A stretch of DNA of 5,547 bases, from the NCBI GenBank assembly GCA_030765245.1, contig JAVCCX010000128.1, forward strand, positions 1 to 5,547, given 5' to 3'. Under the pieces are notes generated by a model, which saw only the letters and a program-made list of their open reading frames with translations, did no database searches and was not told the DNA's origin. The DNA comes from Candidatus Zophobacter franzmannii (GTDB lineage Bacteria; Cloacimonadota; Cloacimonadia; Cloacimonadales; JAFGVF01). Of this stretch, positions 1-4,608 are shown in pieces (within the stretch, counting starts at the first letter, position 1; each line of letters begins with the position of its first letter). The position numbers were made by a program, and so were the translations under genes.

Positions 1-1059
1 AAAGGCGTGATGCATGTTCATTATTCACTCATCTCACAATACCTTACAACTAAATGGCTTCTCGATTTGAAAGATGATGATAATTACTGGTGTACTGCTG
101 CTCCGGGTTGGGTTACAGGAACTTCTTATGGTATCATCGGTGCCTGGGCATCTGGTATTACTCAGTGTGTTAATGACATTGGATTCTCTGCTGATGCATG
201 GTACAAGTTCATTGAAAAACACAAGATTTCTATCTGGTACTCAGCTCCTACAGCTATTCGCTCTCTTATGAAAGCCGGAGACGATACAGTTAAAAAATAT
301 GACCTTTCAAGCCTAAGACATCTTGCAAGTGTGGGTGAACCACTCAATGCTGAAGCTGTTATCTGGTCAGAAAAGATATTTGGACTTCCTTTCCATGACT
401 CATACTGGCAGACAGAGACCGGTTCTATTATGATCTCTAACTACCCCGGCATGAAGATTAAACCGGGTTCTATGGGTAAACCATTCCCTGGTATCGAAGC
501 ATGTGTAGTTGATTCTGAGACATACGAGCCTTGCGGACAAGGTAAGACCGGAATGATAGCTTTCAGACCGGGTTGGCCTGCTATGATGAGGATGTACTGG
601 AATAACGAAGAAGTCTATAATTCAAAGTTTATCAAAGGCTGGTATGTACCGGGTGATACAGCTTATATTGATCAGGATGGCTATTTCTGGTTTATCGGTA
701 GAGATGACGATATCATCAATACCGGTGGTCACCTTGTCTCTCCATTTGAAGTAGAATCAGCTCTTATCGAGCATCCTGCCGTAGCTGAATCTGCTGTTGT
801 CTCAAAACCTGACTTTGTGAATATGGAAGTTGTGAAAGCTTTTGTAACATTGAACCCCGGTTTTGTTGGAGACCCTGAAATGGAATTGAAGATAATGAAC
901 TTTATCCGCAAGAGACTTTCTCCCTTGGCTATGCCTCAAGATATTGAATTTGTTGATGGCTTACCTAAGACAAGCAGTGGTAAAATTATGCGCCGTATCC
1001 TGAAAGCTCAGGAATGGGGCGAAGATATTGGTGATACATCATCTCTCGAAGATGATTAA
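1..1059 (+). CDS. AMP-forming acyl ligase, acetyl-CoA synthetase (AcsA) type, 5'-truncated by window
   Basis: Predicted ANL-superfamily enzyme that activates a carboxylic acid with ATP to an acyl-adenylate and transfers it to a phosphopantetheine thiol (CoA, or here possibly the carrier protein encoded next). The frame is open from base 1, so the true start lies upstream. The first visible residues, KGVMH, are the tail of the phosphate-binding A3 motif, so roughly the N-terminal 200 residues are missing. Counting from base 1, visible motifs are VGEPLN (about 111-116), YWQTETG (A5, 135-141), the GD of A7 (D219), GRDDDIIN (A8 region, from 233) and PKTSSGKIMRR with the catalytic lysine K328 (A10). 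The pattern around A5, A8 and the C-terminus resembles Bacillus AcsA as I remember it. Trp136 matches the tryptophan that shortens the acyl pocket in acetyl-CoA synthetases, suggesting a short acid. Leu245 replaces the usual A8 arginine. It is first in an operon with the ACP and AOS genes. Family certain; substrate and acceptor inferred. Confidence 0.93.
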   Translation, partial: KGVMHVHYSLISQYLTTKWLLDLKDDDNYWCTAAPGWVTGTSYGIIGAWASGITQCVNDIGFSADAWYKFIEKHKISIWYSAPTAIRSLMKAGDDTVKKYDLSSLRHLASVGEPLNAEAVIWSEKIFGLPFHDSYWQTETGSIMISNYPGMKIKPGSMGKPFPGIEACVVDSETYEPCGQGKTGMIAFRPGWPAMMRMYWNNEEVYNSKFIKGWYVPGDTAYIDQDGYFWFIGRDDDIINTGGHLVSPFEVESALIEHPAVAESAVVSKPDFVNMEVVKAFVTLNPGFVGDPEMELKIMNFIRKRLSPLAMPQDIEFVDGLPKTSSGKIMRRILKAQEWGEDIGDTSSLEDD

Positions 1060-1073
1060 TACATAGAATAATT

Positions 1074-1079
1074 AAGGAG
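1074..1079 (+). promoter_or_regulatory. Ribosome binding site of the carrier protein gene
   Basis: AAGGAG lies 6 bases before the ATG at 1086, inside the 26-base gap after the ligase stop codon. The short gap, with no terminator in it, supports co-transcription and fixes the carrier protein start. Confidence 0.8.
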
Positions 1080-1085
1080 ATAATT

Positions 1086-1337
1086 ATGGATGCTATACGC
1101 GATGCAGTATTAGAATATGTGATAGAAGAGTATATGGAAGATCAGGAAGAGGAAATAACTTTTGATACAGCCCTCATCTCTGGTGGGTATGTAGACTCCT
1201 TTTCCATGCTTTCATTGAAACGCTTCTTAGAAACTAGATATAAGATTTCACTTCCTGACAATCGTGCAACTCCTGAAGCCTTCGATACAGTAAATAAAAT
1301 TGCTGATCTGGTAATGGAATTCACAGCTAATAAATAG
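1086..1337 (+). CDS. Acyl carrier protein (phosphopantetheine-binding)
   Basis: Small acidic carrier protein of 83 residues, the usual size for a free-standing ACP. The phosphopantetheine attachment site is GGYVDSFSM, with Ser38 as the predicted modified residue. A holo-ACP synthase encoded elsewhere would have to add the cofactor. The N-terminal half is very acidic (EDQEEE near 18-23), typical of ACP helix I and loop I. The residue after the serine is Phe, not the Leu of the canonical DSL motif of fatty acid ACP, so this is more likely a specialised carrier than AcpP. It sits between an adenylating ligase and an AOS-family enzyme and ends 9 bases before the AOS start. I infer that the ligase or a fatty acid pathway loads an acyl group on it and that the AOS enzyme uses the thioester. 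The acyl group is unknown. Confidence 0.9.
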   Translation: MDAIRDAVLEYVIEEYMEDQEEEITFDTALISGGYVDSFSMLSLKRFLETRYKISLPDNRATPEAFDTVNKIADLVMEFTANK

Positions 1338-1341
1338 GGAG
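1336..1341 (+). promoter_or_regulatory. Ribosome binding site overlapping the ACP stop codon
   Basis: AGGGAG begins within the ACP stop codon (TAG, 1335-1337) and lies 5 bases before the ATG at 1347. The overlap suggests translational coupling of carrier protein and AOS enzyme. Confidence 0.7.
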
Positions 1342-1346
1342 TTAGA

Positions 1347-2594
1347 ATGGCTTATAGTGATAAAATTCGTGCTATCTATGACAACCAGATACAGACCATG
1401 GTAGATGGTGGTATCCTCAAGATTGAGAGATATATCCATTCTGTTCAAGACGCTGAGATTGATGTTGAGTTCCCTCCGGGGGCTCCTCTTAAAAGAGTTA
1501 TCAATATCTGTTCTAATAACTACCTTGGACTTTCAAGTCATCCTGCAGTTGTGAAAGCAGCTCATGAAGGCCTTGACGCTCGTGGTTACGGTATGTCTTC
1601 TGTTCGCTTTATCTGCGGAACACAGGATATCCACAAGATCTTAGAAGAAAAGGTTACTGAGTTCCTCGGAACTGAAGATACTATCCTCTTCCCATCTTGT
1701 ATGGATGCTAATGCCGGTGTATTTGAAGCTATCTTAACTGAAGAAGATGTTATGATCTCTGACAGACTCGTGCATGCTTCTCTTATTGATGGGATCCGTC
1801 TTTGCAAAGCAATGACTGATTCTTTCAAACACTCAGATATGAAACATCTTGAGAAGAAACTTATCCTTCATGCTGACAAGAGAGTTAAACTTGTTATCAC
1901 TGATGGTGTTTACTCAATGGATGGCGATACAGCTAAACTTGACGAGATGGTTGCACTCTGTGAAAAATATGATGCAATGCTCCTCGTTGATGAATCTCAT
2001 GCCTCTGGTTTTATCGGTAAGACCGGTAGAGGAACACATGAGAAATACGGTGTGATGGGCAAGATTGACCTTATCACTACTACATTCGGTAAAGGTCTTG
2101 GTGGTGCGTCAGGTGGTTGTGTTTCAGGTAGAAAAGAGTTAGTAGAACTCTGCCGTCAGAAAGCACGCCCTTATCTTTTCTCAAACACTATCGCTCCTCC
2201 CGTTGTTGCAGGTGTTATCAGCGTACTTGATACACTTTCAAAAACAACTGAGCGTCGTGATAAACTGGAAATAAATGCAAACTGGTGGCGTCAGGGCTTA
2301 CTTGATGCCGGCTTTATCCTTCAACCCGGAGACACTCCAATCGTTCCTGTGATGCTTTTCGATGCTAAGCTTTCTCAGGACTTTGCTGCTGATCTCTTCG
2401 CTGAAGGTGTTTATGCAATCGGTTTCTTCTTCCCTGTTGTTCCAAATGGAAAAGCAAGAATCAGAACTCAGATTTCTGCTGCTCATGATAGACACCATCT
2501 TGAAACTGCTCTTGCAGCTTTCATCAAAGTTGGTAAGAAATATGACATCCTTGGAAAGACAAAGAATGAAGTGATTGAGATGTACGGACACTAG
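1347..2594 (+). CDS. Alpha-oxoamine synthase family PLP enzyme, KBL-like, carrier-protein-linked
   Basis: A 415-residue fold-type I PLP enzyme of the AOS family (KBL, BioF, ALAS, SPT, CqsA), which condenses an amino acid with an acyl thioester and usually loses CO2. Visible catalytic residues are His143 (stacks on the PLP ring), Asp215 and His218 in DESHASG, the Schiff-base lysine Lys249 in TFGKGLGG, and the arginines of ARIRTQ (371 and 373). By eye it is about half identical to the KBL encoded at 2801 and shares SVRFICGTQ, RPYLFSNT and FFPVVP-type blocks. It differs near the active site: PSCMDANAG for SSCFDANGG, SDRLVHAS for SDALNHAS, and DESH for DDSH. The DE dipeptide is seen in SPT, ALAS and CqsA. 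It also has a short proline-rich insert near residue 43 (EFPPGAPLKR) and about 13 extra C-terminal residues. Last gene of the ligase-ACP-AOS operon, so the acyl donor may be an acyl-ACP. An automatic pipeline would call it glycine C-acetyltransferase; I consider the substrate unknown. Confidence 0.88.
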   Translation: MAYSDKIRAIYDNQIQTMVDGGILKIERYIHSVQDAEIDVEFPPGAPLKRVINICSNNYLGLSSHPAVVKAAHEGLDARGYGMSSVRFICGTQDIHKILEEKVTEFLGTEDTILFPSCMDANAGVFEAILTEEDVMISDRLVHASLIDGIRLCKAMTDSFKHSDMKHLEKKLILHADKRVKLVITDGVYSMDGDTAKLDEMVALCEKYDAMLLVDESHASGFIGKTGRGTHEKYGVMGKIDLITTTFGKGLGGASGGCVSGRKELVELCRQKARPYLFSNTIAPPVVAGVISVLDTLSKTTERRDKLEINANWWRQGLLDAGFILQPGDTPIVPVMLFDAKLSQDFAADLFAEGVYAIGFFFPVVPNGKARIRTQISAAHDRHHLETALAAFIKVGKKYDILGKTKNEVIEMYGH

Positions 2595-2620
2595 GTCCTG
2601 ATACATTCATAATAAATATG

Positions 2621-2650
2621 TGCCACCCTCAATTCTGAGGGTGGCATTTT
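2621..2650 (+). terminator. Rho-independent terminator of the ligase-ACP-AOS operon
   Basis: A perfect 10-bp stem (TGCCACCCTC, 2621-2630, with GAGGGTGGCA, 2637-2646) encloses a 6-base loop AATTCT and is followed by TTTT. It lies 26 bases after the AOS stop codon and separates this operon from the downstream kbl gene. Confidence 0.92.
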
Positions 2651-2733
2651 CTATAAACATACACCTCTGACTATAGCAAATTGACTATGTAAACGGCATG
2701 AATCAGCTTCACAACTGAAGGCAGCTATTTTCA

Positions 2734-2739
2734 TTGACA
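2734..2739 (+). promoter_or_regulatory. Possible -35 element upstream of kbl
   Basis: kbl follows a strong terminator and so needs its own promoter within 2651-2790. The only perfect -35-like hexamer there is TTGACA. At 15-19 bases downstream (around 2755-2764) I see no good TATAAT match, so the assignment is weak. A small hairpin CTTCA-CAAC-TGAAG lies at 2707-2720. I recognise no riboswitch in this gap. Confidence 0.25.
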
Positions 2740-2791
2740 GTTTAGATTTGTGGAAGGTTTTGGTGCTCAAAATAATTAATTTTGAAAGTAT

Positions 2792-2797
2792 GAGGTG
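2792..2797 (+). promoter_or_regulatory. Ribosome binding site of kbl, decides the start
   Basis: GAGGTG, followed by A, matches the 16S 3' end; its GAGG core ends 5 bases before the ATG at 2801. The in-frame GTG at 2795 lies inside this site and therefore cannot be the start. Confidence 0.8.
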
Positions 2798-2800
2798 AAG

Positions 2801-3991
2801 ATGCCAAAGAAAATCTATGAAGAGATCCGCGAACAACTCGTCAGCATCAAAGATGCCGGAATGTTCAAGACAGAGCGTGTCTTGAATTCAGCCCAGGGTA
2901 ATGAGATTACTCTGACAGATGGTAGAATAGTTACAAACTTCTGTGCCAACAACTACTTAGGTCTTTCAAACAATCCTGAAGTTATCAAAGCAGCTCAAAA
3001 GACAATGGATGATTGGGGTTTCGGCCTTTCATCAGTTCGTTTTATCTGCGGAACACAAGATATTCACAAACAGTTAGAAGACAAAGTGTCGCAATTCCTG
3101 GGAAAGGAAGATACTATCCTATTCTCATCTTGCTTTGACGCCAATGGTGGTGTTTTTGAGCCACTTCTTCATCCTGAGAGTGCTGTTATCTCTGATGCCT
3201 TGAACCATGCTTCTATCATTGATGGAGTAAGACTATGTAAGGCTAAGCGTTTCCGTTTTAAGCATTCAGATATGGAAGATTTAGAAGAGATGCTGAAAGC
3301 TTCACATGATTGCAAATATCGCCTTATCGTAACAGATGGTGTATTCTCTATGGATGGAGATATTGCAAAACTGAGAGAGATTTGCGACTTAGCAGATAAA
3401 TATGATGCATTAGTTATGGTTGATGACTCTCATGCTACCGGTTATGTTGGGAAGACCGGAAGAGGAACTCCTGAATATTGGGGTGTTACTGATAGAGTTG
3501 ATATTATCACAACAACATTTGGCAAGGCCTTAGGTGGTGCTGCAGGTGGTTGTATCTCAGGCCAGAAAGATGTAATCTCCCTTCTTCGTCAACATGCACG
3601 CCCTTATCTATTCTCAAACACAATTCCTCCTGCTATCGTGGGTGGAGTCTTAAAAGTATTAGATATGCTTACGAACTCCTCAAAATTAGTCCGCAAAGTT
3701 AAAAGCTCAGCTGATATTTTCAGACAAGGTATGATTGACGCAGGATTTGATATAGTGGAAGGAAATACAGCTATTGTATCTGTTATGTTCTATGAAGAGC
3801 CTCTTGCAATTAAAGTGGCTGACAGATTACTTGAACTCGGTATCTATGTGATTGGTTTCTGCTTCCCGGTAGTTCCAAGAGGTAAAGCAAGAATCCGTGT
3901 TCAAATTTCAGCATCCCATACTGAGAAGGAAGTTCAAGAATGTATTGCAGCCTTTGAAAAAGTCGGAAAAGAGATGAATATTCTGAAGTAA
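2801..3991 (+). CDS. kbl: Glycine C-acetyltransferase (2-amino-3-ketobutyrate CoA ligase)
   Basis: PLP-dependent cytoplasmic enzyme that interconverts 2-amino-3-ketobutyrate plus CoA with glycine plus acetyl-CoA, the second step of threonine breakdown through threonine dehydrogenase. With the ATG at 2801 it has 396 residues (E. coli KBL has 398) and key residues fall at almost the same numbers: His136 on the PLP ring, Asp208 and His211 in DDSHATG, Lys242 as the PLP lysine in TFGKALGG, and arginines 364 and 366 in ARIRVQ. Family blocks NFCANNYLGL, SVRFICGTQD, SSCFDANGG, SDALNHASIIDG and RPYLFSNT are intact. It is monocistronic between terminators at 2621-2650 and 4011-4050. No threonine dehydrogenase gene is in the window, although tdh is often its neighbour elsewhere. 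It is a close paralogue of the AOS gene just upstream. Confidence in function is high, since no active-site change is visible. Confidence 0.94.
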   Translation: MPKKIYEEIREQLVSIKDAGMFKTERVLNSAQGNEITLTDGRIVTNFCANNYLGLSNNPEVIKAAQKTMDDWGFGLSSVRFICGTQDIHKQLEDKVSQFLGKEDTILFSSCFDANGGVFEPLLHPESAVISDALNHASIIDGVRLCKAKRFRFKHSDMEDLEEMLKASHDCKYRLIVTDGVFSMDGDIAKLREICDLADKYDALVMVDDSHATGYVGKTGRGTPEYWGVTDRVDIITTTFGKALGGAAGGCISGQKDVISLLRQHARPYLFSNTIPPAIVGGVLKVLDMLTNSSKLVRKVKSSADIFRQGMIDAGFDIVEGNTAIVSVMFYEEPLAIKVADRLLELGIYVIGFCFPVVPRGKARIRVQISASHTEKEVQECIAAFEKVGKEMNILK

Positions 3992-4010
3992 GTAAAGAAA
4001 GCTATATAAA

Positions 4011-4050
4011 ATAAAAAAGACCTAATCCCTTGGGATCCGGTCTTTTTTAT
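4011..4050 (+). terminator. Rho-independent terminator of kbl, possibly bidirectional
   Basis: A 12-bp stem pairs ATAAAAAAGACC (4011-4022) with GGTCTTTTTTAT (4039-4050). The A-run on the 5' side and T-run on the 3' side make it able to act on either strand. An inner short stem (ATCC/GGAT around 4025-4036) caps it. It lies 19 bases after the kbl stop codon. A second small hairpin, GTATCC/GGATAC (4051-4056 with 4067-4072), follows at once. Confidence 0.9.
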
Positions 4051-4226
4051 GTATCCGTCATTGGATGGATACTAGATAATAATGCACAATTCGTTCCATA
4101 ATATTGTGGTTAGTGGAAAAGTAGGTTCATAATGCATAAATGCTTACCTTCACTTAGTATCTGGAAATGCAAATGTGTACTAATTGTAAATCATTTCAAT
4201 CTGATCTTCATTATTATCACTCCCTT

Positions 4227-4263
4227 CTTTATGAGTCTGATTCAACTAAAGACTCATTTAAAG
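4227..4263. repeat. Inverted repeat / stem-loop in the kbl-murJ gap
   Basis: ATGAGTCT (4231-4238) pairs perfectly with AGACTCAT (4250-4257) around an 11-base loop. After a 2-base bulge the stem extends by CTTT (4227-4230) with AAAG (4260-4263). No T-tract follows, so it is not a terminator on the + strand. It could be an operator or an RNA structure; function unknown. Confidence 0.5.
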
Positions 4264-4279
4264 TTACCTATATTTATTT

Positions 4280-4308
4280 TTGGCTGGACAGAAGATTAGG
4301 ATTATATT
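4280..4308 (+). promoter_or_regulatory. Candidate sigma-70-type promoter inside the gap
   Basis: TTGGCT (4280-4285) is followed, after exactly 17 bases, by TATATT (4303-4308). Each hexamer differs from consensus at one or two positions. A transcript would begin near 4315 and run into the hairpin at 4400-4463. In AT-rich DNA such matches also arise by chance. Confidence 0.35.
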
Positions 4309-4314
4309 TTAATC

Positions 4315-4463
4315 GTCTTGTTAGTTAACTTTGCTAAATTCCGATTATGGATAAATTAATATAAATTTTAAAACTATGGTCTCAGAAACCTAACTCGAAG
4401 TGGCTTTCATTGAGGAAATGTAACCCAATTACATGTTTCTAATGATGAAAGTCACATTTTTTT
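4315..4463 (+). ncRNA. Candidate small RNA of about 150 nt, unrecognised family
   Basis: Inferred from a promoter-like pair at 4280-4308 and a strong hairpin-plus-T7 terminator at 4400-4463, with no coding frame between them longer than a few codons. The terminator cannot be serving kbl, which already ends at 4011-4050. I match it to no known RNA family. An alternative is a leader transcript for murJ, but the terminator would then stand 150 bases before that gene. Confidence 0.25.
4400..4463 (+). terminator. Long hairpin with T-tract, orphan terminator
   Basis: GTGGCTTTCAT (4400-4410) pairs with ATGAAAGTCAC (4445-4455), 11 pairs including one G-U. The stem continues inward after a small bulge: AGGAA (4413-4417) with TTTCT (4436-4440), then ATGTAA (4418-4423) with TTACAT (4429-4434), leaving a 5-base loop CCCAA. 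Seven T follow at 4457-4463. This is the form of an intrinsic terminator on the + strand, though with an unusually long stem of about 22-24 pairs. A hairpin-rich mobile remnant is the main alternative. Confidence 0.65.
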
Positions 4464-4530
4464 ATTCCACCTAAATTTAAAGCACCGACTTCACTACTCC
4501 CATGATTTCTTACTTCTGATATCCACTCTC

Positions 4531-4562
4531 ATTGTAACAATACAAGAGTTGTTCTTGACAAT
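4531..4562. promoter_or_regulatory. Overlapping dyads, candidate operator upstream of murJ
   Basis: ATTGT-A-ACAAT (4531-4541) is followed by CAAGA-GTTGT-TCTTG (4543-4557). TTGT and ACAA tetramers recur across the stretch, which overlaps the TTGACA hexamer at 4555-4560. A protein bound here would be placed to block or aid RNA polymerase. No specific regulator can be named. Confidence 0.35.
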
Positions 4563-4585
4563 AAGTATTTCAATAGTTTTATACG
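4555..4585 (+). promoter_or_regulatory. Probable promoter of murJ
   Basis: A perfect TTGACA (4555-4560) precedes weaker -10 candidates: TTTATA at 4578-4583 (17-base spacer) or TATACG at 4580-4585 (19-base spacer). Transcription would begin about 20 bases before the TTG start of murJ. Confidence 0.5.
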
Positions 4586-4599
4586 GTAAATAATAATAT

Positions 4600-4603
4600 G
4601 GAG
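4600..4603 (+). promoter_or_regulatory. Ribosome binding site that decides the TTG start of murJ
   Basis: GGAG lies 5 bases before the TTG at 4609. The nearby ATG at 4598 is in another frame and stops after four codons. The next in-frame ATG (4642) would remove conserved N-terminal residues. Confidence 0.65.
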
Positions 4604-4608
4604 TTTAT

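Larger units (their letters stand above)
4051..4608. other. Intergenic region, about 560 bases, no convincing protein gene
   Basis: The stretch is AT-rich and stop-dense on both strands. It contains a small hairpin (4051-4072), an inverted repeat CACAAT/ATTGTG (4085-4090 with 4103-4108) that overlaps a dyad CCATAAT/ATTGTGG, a 55-codon frame of doubtful meaning (4132-4299), a longer inverted repeat (4227-4263), a possible promoter (4280-4308), a long hairpin with T-tract (4400-4463), and the promoter region of murJ (4531-4590). Between 4465 and 4530 I see nothing. No tRNA, CRISPR repeat or insertion sequence is recognisable. Confidence 0.7.

Noticed and set aside
1347..2594. Serine palmitoyltransferase / sphingolipid assignment for the ACP-linked AOS gene
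   Set aside because: The operon layout fits, but sequence blocks (SVRFICGTQD, RPYLFSNT, SISDxxxHAS type) are KBL-like and the partner ligase has a short-acid pocket. Kept only as an alternative.
2743..2750. TAGATTTG, a match to the Bacteroidetes -7 consensus TAnnTTTG
   Set aside because: No TTTG -33 partner at the right distance, and strong Shine-Dalgarno sites in the window do not suggest Bacteroidetes.
2795..2800. Extended kbl start at GTG 2795, adding two residues
   Set aside because: The GTG lies within the GAGGTG ribosome binding site. ATG 2801 has proper spacing and gives E. coli KBL residue numbers.
4289..4320. Imperfect hairpin AGAAGATTA/TAATCGTCT
   Set aside because: Only 8 pairs with a mismatch in AT-rich DNA, no T-tract, and it would enclose the promoter-like -10; likely chance.
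4051..4608. CRISPR array, tRNA or insertion sequence in the long gap
   Set aside because: No regular direct repeats, no cloverleaf with a CCA-ready acceptor stem, no transposase frame and no paired terminal repeats with target duplication were seen.
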